50,337 nt of DNA from an uncultured Bacteroidaceae bacterium (GTDB lineage Bacteria; Bacteroidota; Bacteroidia; Bacteroidales; Bacteroidaceae), in assembly GCA_944320785.1 (NCBI GenBank), contig CALUIR010000020.1, positions 1 to 50,337 on the forward strand. The letters are read 5' to 3'. Shown one piece after another: positions 8,275 to 16,633 of this stretch. The position numbers and the translations under genes were made by a program. The notes below the pieces were generated by a model. That model had not been told where the DNA came from and made no database searches. It saw only the letters and a program-made list of their open reading frames with translations. Numbering within the stretch: the stretch's first letter is position 1; each line of letters begins with the position of its first letter.

Positions 8275-8450
8275 ACAGTTTTTTCCCGCAAAGTGCAAGT
8301 TTTTTCCCGGCTAAATGAATTTTTTCTTGCGAGTGAGCTGGGTTGATACTTTGATTACCTTTGCAGGCGTGGCTTTTGAAACGTGCAAGCATGAGACTGG
8401 ATCATGTGGCATCTTCAGGCTTGGCGCGGGGAGTGAGCCTTTCGCCGCCG

Positions 8451-10943
8451 TCATTGGCGGCCTGCGAGAAATCGCCCGGTCACGCTTCGCGGGTTGGCGG
8501 CCACTTGTTCCGGCGTGCCTTGTGCGACGATGCGCCCTCCTTCCTCGCCTCCGCCGGGGCCGAGGTCTATCACATAGTCGCAATTAGCAATGATGTCGAG
8601 GTCATGTTCGATGACAACGACGGTCGCGCCGAGGTCGAGCAACTTCTGGAACACGCCGATGAGCGTTTGCGTGTCCAGCGGGTGCAGCCCGATGGTCGGT
8701 TCGTCGAAAATGAAGATGCTGTCGTCTTGTCGGCATCCCATCTCGCTGGACAGCTTGAGGCGTTGGGCTTCCCCGCCCGACAGGTTCGTGGTGGCCTCGC
8801 CTAGGGTGATGTAACCCAATCCGATGTTGCGGAGCGAGCCAAGGCGCGCTTTCAGCGCCTTGTGGCTGGCAAGGGATTTTTCGGCATCCGCCACGTCCAT
8901 CTTCATCAGTTCCGGCAGTGAATAACTGTGGCCATCGGCTGATTCGTAACGGAATTCTTCGGCGCGTTGCGCATAACGTGAGCCGTGGCATTCCGGGCAG
9001 GGGATGTCCACGTCGGGCAGGAACTGCACGTCCAGGCTGATGGTTCCCGTGCCATCGCAGGCGGGGCATCGCAGGATCCCCGTGTTGTAGGAGAAATCGC
9101 CTGCTTTCACCGCCGCCGCCTTGGCAGCCGGTGTCTGTGCGAACATCTTCCGCAAGTCGTCATGGACGTTGGCGTAGGTGGCAACAGTGGAACGCACGTT
9201 GGCTCCGATGGGAGTCGAGTCGATGAGCTTCACGTTGCGGATGCCTTGGGCCGTGATGCTTTCCACATGCCCCGGCAGCTTTTCTTTGCGTATGGAGGCT
9301 TGTAGGGCAGGGACGAGGCTTTCGAGGATGGTGGTAGTCTTGCCGGAACCGGACACTCCCGTGACGGCCACCATGCGTCCTTTGGGGATGCGCACTTCCA
9401 GCGGGTGGACGGTATGGATGGAGCCGGTCTTCATCTCGATGGCGCCGGCTGAGAACATGTATGCTTCCGGCACCCTGTCGCGCACGGCTGCAACCTTTTT
9501 GGCGGCAAGGAACGGCCCTATCATGGATGCGGGGTTCTGCTCAATCTGCCGGATGGTGCCTTGGGCAATGATTTCGCCGCCTTTTGCCCCGGCTTGCGGT
9601 CCTAATTCGATGAGCCAGTCGGCATGGTGCAGGATTTGCGTGTCATGATCTACCAGCAGCACGGAATTGCCATCCTTGGTCAAGTCCTTCATCACGCCGA
9701 CCAGCCCTGTGATGTTGGCGGGGTGCAGCCCGATGGACGGCTCATCCAGCACGTAGATGACCCCCGTCGTGCGGTTCCTCACGCAACGTGCCAGTTGCAT
9801 CCGTTGGCGTTCGCCGGTGGAAAGCGTGGCGCCTGCGCGGTCCAGGCTCAGGTAGGAAAGCCCTAATTCCAGCAAGCGTCGCGAAGTGTCGAAGTAAGAC
9901 TGGCTGATGCTTTCGCACATGGGGCGCATTTCTTCAGGCAGCCATTCCGGGATGCCTTTCACCCATTCATCCAGCCTTGAAAGTGTCATTTCGCAAGCCT
10001 GCGACAGGTTGATGCCACGAAGCAGCGGAGCCAGCGCGGCCTTGCTGAGGCGCGTGCCGTGGCATTCCGGGCAAATGTCCTGCTTCAGGAACTTCTCCAC
10101 ACGCTTCATTCCTTTGTCGTCCTTCACTTTTGCCAGCGCGTTCTCCACGGTATAGGTGGCATTGTAGTACGTGAAGTCCATTTCTCCCGCCACTGCCGAA
10201 GTCTTGCTTTTATATAAAATGTGCTTTTTCACGGCAGGCCCGTGATATACGATGTCTTTCTCTTCTGGCGTAAGGTCTTTGAACGGCACATCAGTGCGCA
10301 CGCCCATTGCCCGGCACACATCGGTCATCAACGTCCACATCAGAGAGTTCCAAGGCGCTACGGCTCCTTGGTCGATGGTCAGTTCCTCGTTGGGTACCAG
10401 CGTGGATTCATCTACCGTCATCACCGTGCCGATGCCTCCGCATCTCTTGCAGGCTCCGTTGCTGTTGAATGACAAGTCCTCGGCCGACGGGGCAAAGAAG
10501 CGTGCGCCGCATTCCGGGCAAACGATTTCTTTGCCTGCCGCCACGTGGAGAGTCGGCGGGCAGTAATGTCCGTTCGGGCAACGGTGGCTGGCCAAGCGGG
10601 AAAACATCAGGCGGAGGCTGTTGAGCAGTTCCGTACCGGTGCCGAACGTGCTGCGGATGCCCGGCACGCCGGGACGTTGCCGCAAGGCGATGGCAGCCGG
10701 CACGTACAGGATATCGTCCACTTCGGCCTTCGGAGCTTGCGAGATGCGCCGTCGGGTATAGGTGGACAAGGCTTCAAGGTAGCGCCTTGATCCTTCGGCA
10801 TACACTACGCCAAGTGCTAATGATGATTTGCCGGAACCGCTCACGCCGGCTACGCCCACAATCTTGTTCAAAGGGATATCCACGTCGATAGCTTTCAGGT
10901 TGTGGACTCTTGCCCCGCGTATCTTTATCTTGTCTTGCTCCAT
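8451..10943 (-). CDS. UvrA-like ABC ATPase lacking the UvrB-binding domain (UvrA2 type)
   Basis: 830 residues, against about 940 for canonical UvrA. It has two ABC ATPase modules, each with Walker A (GVSGSGKSS near residue 33; GVSGSGKTTTI near 535) and signature LSTGERQRMQLA / LSGGEAQRLKLS. Zinc-binding Cys pairs survive (CPECGARF, CKRCGGIG, CPECHGTR, CPACDGTG, CPECHGSRYA). The first Walker A is followed directly by SRRYLEALSTYTRRR and quickly by the insertion domain, with the UvrB-interaction segment apparently absent. Such class II UvrA proteins are linked to DNA-damage or intercalating-antibiotic tolerance rather than classical excision repair. It is monocistronic as far as can be seen. 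Confidence 0.88.
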   Translation of the reverse strand: MEQDKIKIRGARVHNLKAIDVDIPLNKIVGVAGVSGSGKSSLALGVVYAEGSRRYLEALSTYTRRRISQAPKAEVDDILYVPAAIALRQRPGVPGIRSTFGTGTELLNSLRLMFSRLASHRCPNGHYCPPTLHVAAGKEIVCPECGARFFAPSAEDLSFNSNGACKRCGGIGTVMTVDESTLVPNEELTIDQGAVAPWNSLMWTLMTDVCRAMGVRTDVPFKDLTPEEKDIVYHGPAVKKHILYKSKTSAVAGEMDFTYYNATYTVENALAKVKDDKGMKRVEKFLKQDICPECHGTRLSKAALAPLLRGINLSQACEMTLSRLDEWVKGIPEWLPEEMRPMCESISQSYFDTSRRLLELGLSYLSLDRAGATLSTGERQRMQLARCVRNRTTGVIYVLDEPSIGLHPANITGLVGVMKDLTKDGNSVLLVDHDTQILHHADWLIELGPQAGAKGGEIIAQGTIRQIEQNPASMIGPFLAAKKVAAVRDRVPEAYMFSAGAIEMKTGSIHTVHPLEVRIPKGRMVAVTGVSGSGKTTTILESLVPALQASIRKEKLPGHVESITAQGIRNVKLIDSTPIGANVRSTVATYANVHDDLRKMFAQTPAAKAAAVKAGDFSYNTGILRCPACDGTGTISLDVQFLPDVDIPCPECHGSRYAQRAEEFRYESADGHSYSLPELMKMDVADAEKSLASHKALKARLGSLRNIGLGYITLGEATTNLSGGEAQRLKLSSEMGCRQDDSIFIFDEPTIGLHPLDTQTLIGVFQKLLDLGATVVVIEHDLDIIANCDYVIDLGPGGGEEGGRIVAQGTPEQVAANPRSVTGRFLAGRQ

Positions 10944-10974
10944 CTTTCAGAATGCTTTTGGGTGAAAAACGTTG

Positions 10975-10982
10975 CAAAGGTA
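10975..10982 (-). promoter_or_regulatory. Promoter -7 box for the uvrA2-type gene
   Basis: The minus strand reads TACCTTTG, about 32 bp upstream of the start codon. It fits the Bacteroidetes -7 consensus; the -33 element is not clear. Confidence 0.5.
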
Positions 10983-11103
10983 AGATGAAATCGGCATGGC
11001 TTGGCCGGTTGCATGGAAAAAGTTTGGTGATGCCGTCAGCCTGTTTCATGCTTTCTGCGAAATCTTGCGAAAGTTCGGGGAAAAATGCATCCATCCAATT
11101 TTT

Positions 11104-12473
11104 TCATTCCGTTCCGCCTCCCAATGCATGGTACAGGTTGATGATTCCTTGTATCTTGTCAAATCTGTCGTTGGCCTCTGTCAATTCTGCTTGTAGCAAG
11201 GCCTGTTGGGCTGCCAGCACTTCGAGGTAGGTGGAACTGTTGCTGTATTCCATCAGTTTGCGAGTATCGTTCACAGCGGATTGCAGCGTGGATATCTGTT
11301 CTTTGATGATGTTCAGGCGTAAGTTGGCAGTCTGCCACTGCATCAATGCGCCGTTTACTTCATTTCCGGCTTTCAGCAGGCTTTGGCGGAAACTAAGCAG
11401 GGCTTCTTCCTGTTTAGCTTTGGCAATTTGCAGGTTGGTGATATTCTTGCCCCGGTTAAACAGAGGTTGCGTAAGCGATCCGAGGGCATTCAGCAGCCAG
11501 TTCCCCGGATTGGAGATGATGGCTCCGGCATTGTTCGTCCATCCTGCGGAACCGCTTAGGGTGATGCTCGGATAGAAAGCGGAACGAGCCGCGTTGGTAG
11601 CATAGAATGCCTGTGCCAATGCTTGTTCTGCTTGACGCACGTCCGGGCGGCGTTCCAACAGTTGAAGCGGTACACCTGCTGCAATCGTGTTGGGAAACTG
11701 TTGTTCATCCAATGAAGTACGTTTTATGCGTCTCGGCACAGATCCAAGCAGGGCAGACAGGGAATTTTCTGCATCCGTATTTGTTTCTGCAATGTCAGGA
11801 TGGAAGTATCCACAGAGAACTTGCTTGCCTTGGCTTGTGCAACCGCTGCTTCGGTCGCTTCTCCCACTTGCATTTTTGCCTCGTAGGTGCGTAACACTTC
11901 CGTTCATGAATTGGCGGTGCGGTGGCTGATGTCCAGTTGGCAGTCCAGCATCAACAGATTGTAGTAACTGTTCGCGATGGCAGCAATCAGTTGGGTTTGT
12001 ACCGCTTGGCGGTAAGCGCGGCTGCCTTCAAGGGCGGCTCGTGCTTCACGCTTGGCATTGGCCAGCTTGCCGAACAGGTCGATTTCCCATTCGGCGGAAG
12101 CCGCCGAAGTATAGGTTTTCGAGGCTTTCGCGCCATCGTAGCTGCTAAGTCCGCCTTGCGGTGCTAACGATACGGATGGCAGATAGGCAAGCCGGGAAGA
12201 AAGCATCGTGGCTTCGGCTTCCTTTACACGAAGACGGGCGATGCCCAAATCCGAATTGTTTTCCAACCCTTCGCGGACAAGCGCCTGCAACATCGGGTCG
12301 GTGAACAGTTCTTGCCACGGCAAGGTTGCAATAGAAACGGTGTCTTCCGCCATTACGCCTTGCCCGTAGAGCGAATCTGTTTCTATTTTCATATCCGGAC
12401 GGGAATAGGGTTTGTATATAGAGCAGCCCGCCGCAAGGGCGGCGGTACTGCAAAGGATGATTATTGGTTTCAT
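11104..12473 (-). pseudogene. Broken OprM/CusC-type outer-membrane efflux lipoprotein
   Basis: The original start is MKPIIIL at 12473, with lipobox AAGC and the NodT/OprM-type opening IYKPYSRPDM. The frame is intact to a TGA at 11904-11906, where the protein reads RTANS-stop-TEVLRTYEAK; a Trp codon is expected there. The same frame then continues (EAAVAQAKASKFSVDTSILTLQ, in two pieces) to about base 11780, where a frameshift moves the coding sense into the frame giving SALLGSVPRR and the rest of the outer-membrane factor to 11104. Two independent lesions mean no full-length product. It follows the acrB remnant by 16 bp, as the outer-membrane part of an RND efflux operon. Confidence 0.85.
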
Positions 12474-12489
12474 AATGAAGATTAGTTTG

Positions 12490-13712
12490 TCAATTTTTCT
12501 TTTTGTTTTGCTCAATGTCTTCCATTTCAATTTCAATCTTCCAGTCGGGGGTGGGCAGGAACTCCACGGGTTGTATGTATTGGAAAAGGACGAAAAACAG
12601 GGGTACAAAGAACAGGATGCCCAGCGTGCCGAATATCATTCCGCCAATCACGCCTGAACCCAACGATGAATTGCCGTTTGCACCCGCACCGCTTGCGAAC
12701 ATCAGCGGCAACAGTCCGAATACCATTGCAAGGATAGTCATCAATATCGGACGCAGACGCACTTTTGCGGCCGCTAATGCCGCCTGCACAAGTGACATTC
12801 CGGCACGGCGGCGTTCAGAGGCATATTCCGTAAGCAGGATGGCCGTCTTGGATAGCAACCCGATAAGCATAATCAATCCTGTCTGCATGTAAATGTTGTT
12901 CTCCAGTCCCATCAGTTTGGCAAACAGGAAACTGCTCGTCAATCCGAACGGGACAGACAGTATGACGGCAAACGGCACAAAAAAGCTTTCGTACAGCCCG
13001 CAAAGGATAAGATAGACGAACACCGTACATATCAGGAAGATGGCAGCGGTGTTGCCGGTGTTTTGGCTCTCCTCGCGGCTGATTCCTGCGAATTCGTAGC
13101 CGTAACCACGCGGCAGGCTTTCAGCCGCTACCTCACGGATAGCCTGGATGGCATCGCCGGAACTGTATCCTTGTGCGGCCTCGCCATTGATGCCCATCGC
13201 GCCGTACAGATTGAAACGTGTCAGTGATTCCGGCCCGTACACCTTGGTCAGCCTCACGAATTGGCTGAGCGGTGCCATCTTGCCGCCTTCCACGCGGGCG
13301 AACGTCTTGTCCAGTGATTCCGGCGTGACGCGGTATTCCGGCGATGACTGTATCATCACGCGGTAGAGTGTGTTGAAGCGGTTGAAGTTCGACACATACT
13401 GGCCGCTGTAATATCCCGCCAATGTGGAAAGCACGGCATCTGCCGTCGTTCCGGCACGCTGGCACTTGGCCGCATCCACTTCCACAAGGTATTGGGGGAA
13501 GTTCACATTGAACGTGGTGTATGCCGAGCCTATTTCCGGACGCTCTTGCAAGGCTGTTATGAATTCCTGCCCGACAGCATAGAGATGGTTGATGTCCCCT
13601 CCGGCACGGTCTTGCAGGTAAACCTCGAACCCGTTGGACACTCCGTAGCCGTCAATCAGGGGAGGAGCCATCGCGAATATCTGTACGCCGGGAATGTCCT
13701 TGGCGAAACCAT
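12490..13712 (-). pseudogene. 3-prime remnant of an AcrB/MexB-type RND efflux pump
   Basis: About 400 residues remain of a family about 1040 long. They start at the segment before KDIPGVQIFAMAPP and include the second periplasmic half, transmembrane helices 8-12 and conserved pieces such as GLLSKTAILLTEYA and RLRPILMTILAMVFGLLPL. The homology runs upstream of the first ATG (13671) to about 13712, where it stops abruptly and a plus-strand araC fragment begins. Without the first half there is no working pump. The adaptor gene (acrA) normally upstream is missing. Confidence 0.88.
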
Positions 13713-14105
13713 TTGCAGAATTTTTTCATCGGGCTGGAAAGCATCTTCTTTTCAGAAGGCGCGCGCAGCCTTGTGCATCCTGTCGGCCCTGCCCGGCAAC
13801 TGTTCAACAAATTCTGCCGGCTGGTCGTGGAGCATTGCCATTCGCAGCACGAGGTGAAGTTCTATGCCGGAAAGCTTTGCATCACGCCTTACTATCTGTC
13901 GAAAATAACCCGGAGGATGATGGGCGCGTCCGCAAAGGAATTGATAGACCGGCAGATTGTCATGGAAATGAAACGCTTGCTGTCCACAACCGACATTTCC
14001 ATCAAAGAACTTGCTTTTCATTTCCATTTTGAAACGATGTCTTACATGGCCCGCTATTTCCGCCGCCATACGGGGTGGACCCCTAATGAATTTCGCAAAC
14101 GGTAA
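13713..14105 (+). pseudogene. 5-prime-truncated AraC-family regulator
   Basis: An open frame of 130 codons whose last 100 residues are a complete AraC DNA-binding domain (YYLSKITRRMMGASAKELI, then ISIKELAFHFHFETMSYMAR and GWTPNEFRKR). The N-terminal sensor half is gone: the frame begins at the breakpoint with the acrB remnant, and the first ATG is only a few bases from that junction. It was presumably a regulator transcribed divergently from the efflux operon. A truncated product could be made only if a new promoter arose. Confidence 0.8.
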
Positions 14106-14460
14106 AGAAGGGCAAGAAGCAAAACCATCGGGATGAGTTTTAAACATTTTTCAATCATTCCTTGGAATCCTTCAGGAACGCCTTTAAATACGATTATTAA
14201 TCGTAAACGTTTACGATTAGTAATCGTCATGCCAGACGATTAGTAATCGTATGGGCAACGCATCGGGACAAATTTGGGAACATTCTTCAAAATGTATGAT
14301 ATCTTCTCAAAAGAATCCGGCGGACGGCCGGGGCATGAGGCGATGGCGCAAGTGCTTCCGGGAGCGCAGAATACGGTAATGATTGCAAAAAAATCTTATA
14401 GCATCCGTGCTTTTCCCCGCAATCTCGCTATATTCGCATGGTCATGAAAAAGGAAACTGT
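14106..14460. other. Intergenic stretch with the palindrome array
   Basis: No open frame here looks coding. Apart from the 23-bp array there is a G+C-rich stretch at about 14320-14370. TATATTCG at about 14430 is a weak -7-like element ahead of the lipoprotein gene. Confidence 0.5.
14190..14250. repeat. Three 15-bp palindromes at 23-bp spacing
   Basis: ACGATTATTAATCGT at 14190-14204, and ACGATTAGTAATCGT at 14213-14227 and 14236-14250. The linker between the first two is itself the palindrome AAACGTTT. The strict 23-bp spacing is what an operator array or a cooperatively bound site would show. It lies between the araC remnant and the small lipoprotein gene, about 210 bp upstream of the latter. 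Confidence 0.9.
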
Positions 14461-14826
14461 ATGAAGAAGTCATTTTTTTGCATGCCGCTCTTGTGCGCGG
14501 CTTTTTTTGCTGTGACGGCATGCAGCAGCGGAAGCCGGGTGGATGAACTCAAGGATTTCGTGGAGGAAGTGTGCAAGGAAGGCGGCGCTTACACGGACAA
14601 GCAGTGGGAAGAAGCGGGTGCCAAGTTCAACGAGCTGCTGGAGCAGGCGGAGAATTGCAAGGACCTGACGCAGGAAGAACTTTTTGAGATAGCCCGCTTG
14701 CAGGGCGAATATGCGGCAGCGGCTTTCAAGAGCCAAGGCAAAGGCGCGATGGAAAAGGCCGGTGCCATCATCAACGGTTTCATGGACGGCATGATGGACG
14801 GTGAGGAGGAACCAGGCAAGGAATAA
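14461..14826 (+). CDS. Small predicted lipoprotein of unknown function
   Basis: 121 residues from the ATG at 14461. An in-frame ATG at 14383 would put 26 residues ahead of the signal peptide and is less likely. The signal peptide ends in FAVTAC, a good lipobox. The mature protein is a charged, probably helical domain (VDELKDFVEEVCKEGG, EEAGAKFNELLEQAENC, TQEELFEIARLQGEYAAAAFK) ending in a Met/Gly/Asp/Glu-rich tail. I do not recognise the family with certainty. The next gene, another lipoprotein, starts 21 bp downstream, so the two are probably co-transcribed. Confidence 0.75.
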   Translation: MKKSFFCMPLLCAAFFAVTACSSGSRVDELKDFVEEVCKEGGAYTDKQWEEAGAKFNELLEQAENCKDLTQEELFEIARLQGEYAAAAFKSQGKGAMEKAGAIINGFMDGMMDGEEEPGKE

Positions 14827-14847
14827 CCCTATAATAAAGGAGGACAT

Positions 14848-15495
14848 ATGAAAACATGGAAGAAAATCGTGGGCGGCCTTTGCTTGTGTGCCGCCGTGGG
14901 TGGTTGTGCGCCGTCGGCACAGGACGGGAAGAATGCGGCGGCGGAAGCGGGAAGCCCCTCGGATGCCGTGGTTGAAACTATCATGGCCCGCCGGAGCATC
15001 CGCCAGTACAAAGCGCGGCCGGTGAACCGCGACACCCTGCAAGTCATCTTGGATTGCGGCATCAACGCGCCCAACGGGCAGAACAAACAGTCGTGGGAAG
15101 TGCGTGTGGTGGACAACCCGGAGTTCATCAACGGGCTGACAGCCCTCTACACGAAGGCCAACCCGAAAGCGGCGGAAGACCCCTCGTTCAGGAACATGTT
15201 CCGCAACGCGCCGACGGTGGTGTTCATCGCCAACGACCCCTCTTATGATTTCTCACAGGTGGATTGCGGCCTTTTGGGCGGCAACATGATTCTTGCCGCG
15301 CAGTCCATGGGCATTGGCTCCTGTTGCCTGGGCGGCCCTGCCCGCTTCATGGAGACGGAGGAAGCGGCAGGATACCTGGAGCAATTGGGATTCAGCGAAG
15401 GCTACAAGCTGCTTTACTGCATCGGTTTCGGTTATCCCGACGAATCGCCTGCCGCAAAGCCGCGCATCCGGGAAAAAGTGAAATTCGTGGATTGA
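14848..15495 (+). CDS. Nitroreductase-family lipoprotein (FMN-dependent oxidoreductase)
   Basis: 215 residues. The N-terminus is a lipoprotein signal (AAVGGC), unusual for a nitroreductase and placing it in the periplasm or outer membrane. The domain starts with MARRSIRQYKARPV (flavin-binding Arg/Ser-Arg pattern) and includes NAPNGQNKQSWEVRVV and LAAQSMGIGSCCLGG. Substrate is unknown. The start codon is preceded by AAGGAGG at a good distance, a strong Shine-Dalgarno sequence, which is uncommon in Bacteroidetes. It forms a pair with the upstream small lipoprotein and is followed by a strong terminator. Confidence 0.85.
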   Translation: MKTWKKIVGGLCLCAAVGGCAPSAQDGKNAAAEAGSPSDAVVETIMARRSIRQYKARPVNRDTLQVILDCGINAPNGQNKQSWEVRVVDNPEFINGLTALYTKANPKAAEDPSFRNMFRNAPTVVFIANDPSYDFSQVDCGLLGGNMILAAQSMGIGSCCLGGPARFMETEEAAGYLEQLGFSEGYKLLYCIGFGYPDESPAAKPRIREKVKFVD

Positions 15496-15514
15496 CGGAG
15501 GAAGCGGACGCATT

Positions 15515-15554
15515 GTCCCTGCCGGTTCCTATTGCAAGCCGGCAGGGACGTTTT
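15515..15554 (+). terminator. Intrinsic terminator after the nitroreductase gene
   Basis: An 11-bp perfect stem, GTCCCTGCCGG / CCGGCAGGGAC, with a 13-nt loop, followed by GTTTT. It separates the lipoprotein/nitroreductase pair from the sulfonation operon. Confidence 0.85.
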
Positions 15555-15693
15555 GCAGGTTGCCGCCAATGCCCGGCGGCAGGCCGTGGATGTCCTTTTC
15601 CTTAAAAGCGTGTTCTCTTATGCCGGCGGGATGCCAAATCTTCCCATTTGTTTGCCGATACTTCCCCTATCCGGGACAATTCAGAATCAAATA

Positions 15694-15725
15694 TTTGCAC
15701 CGTGCGTTTTTTTTATGTACTTTTG
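15694..15725 (+). promoter_or_regulatory. Bacteroidetes-type promoter of the sulfate/sulfonation operon
   Basis: TTTG at 15694-15697, a 20-nt spacer, then TACTTTTG at 15718-15725: an exact fit to the -33/-7 consensus of the Bacteroidetes primary sigma factor. It lies about 70 bp upstream of cysQ, and no other strong promoter is evident before def. Confidence 0.8.
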
Positions 15726-15795
15726 GCGGCTTAAAAAGCAGAAAGCCGGAAAGTAGCCTTTTTGTTAGAACCGGGCGGGCCGGCACATGACGCAT

Positions 15796-16608
15796 ATGGA
15801 CAAGAAAGACATATTATATATAGCCGTCAGGGCTGCATTGGAAGCAGGAAAAAGGATATTGGATATCTATGAAGACCCGTCGTCGGACTTCGGCATTGAG
15901 CGGAAGGCGGACAATTCCCCCTTGACGGTGGCAGACAAAGCGTCGCATGCCGTCATCCAATCATTCCTTTCACTTACGCCGTATCCTGTGCTGAGCGAGG
16001 AAGGCCGTTTGACGGATTATGCGGAACGAAAGGGCTGGACAACGCTTTGGGTGGTGGACCCGTTGGACGGCACCAAGGAATTCATCAAGAAGAACGGCGA
16101 GTTTACCGTCAACATTGCTTTGGTGGAAAAGGGCGTCCCGGTGGCAGGCGTGATTTACGTGCCGGTGAAGAAAGACTTGTTCTTTGCCTTGGAAGGGTGG
16201 GGCGCCTATAAGTTGCCAGGCATTTGCGGCGCGCCTGAGGGCGGCAGCGTGGACGTTCTGGCAAAGGAAGCGTGCCGTTTGCCTTTGCAAAAAGCGAACA
16301 GGGAGGCTTTCGTGGTAGTGGCTTCGCGTTCGCACCTCACGCCGGAAACGGAGCAATACATCCGTGGATTGGAACGGCAGCATCCGCGCGTGCAGACAGC
16401 ATCGAGCGGCAGTTCGCTGAAAATCTGCCTGGTGGCAGAAGGAAGCGCGGACGTTTACCCGCGTTTTGCGCCGACGATGGAGTGGGACACGGCAGCCGGC
16501 CATGCCATTGCGCGCGCGGCAGGCAAGGAAATGCGGAACGCCCTTACGGGCGAGCCGCTTGTTTATAATAAGGAGGATTTGTTGAATCCATGGTTCATTG
16601 TGGAATGA
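15796..16608 (+). CDS. cysQ: 3'(2'),5'-bisphosphate nucleotidase CysQ
   Basis: 270 residues from MDKKDI; an ATG three codons upstream is also possible. It belongs to the inositol-monophosphatase-like fold: LTVADKASH, the metal site WVVDPLDGTKEF with Asp/Asp, and the second metal region EWDTAAGHAI. CysQ removes the 3-prime phosphate of PAP, the product left when PAPS is used, and so relieves PAP inhibition. Its place at the head of an operon with PAPS-forming enzymes and a sulfotransferase fits exactly. Cytoplasmic. Confidence 0.93.
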   Translation: MDKKDILYIAVRAALEAGKRILDIYEDPSSDFGIERKADNSPLTVADKASHAVIQSFLSLTPYPVLSEEGRLTDYAERKGWTTLWVVDPLDGTKEFIKKNGEFTVNIALVEKGVPVAGVIYVPVKKDLFFALEGWGAYKLPGICGAPEGGSVDVLAKEACRLPLQKANREAFVVVASRSHLTPETEQYIRGLERQHPRVQTASSGSSLKICLVAEGSADVYPRFAPTMEWDTAAGHAIARAAGKEMRNALTGEPLVYNKEDLLNPWFIVE

Positions 16609-16633
16609 CAGAGAAATATAGGAGAGGGGCAAG

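Noticed and set aside
8044-8298. Short frame giving leucine/arginine-rich repeats through the 21-bp array
   Set aside because: The translation just reflects the nucleotide repeats and overlaps the HU-like gene start.
8356-8363. Plus-strand TACCTTTG box downstream of the palindrome array
   Set aside because: It matches the -7 consensus but no -33 box has good spacing and only antisense of the uvrA-like gene lies downstream. Possible antisense start, not supported further.
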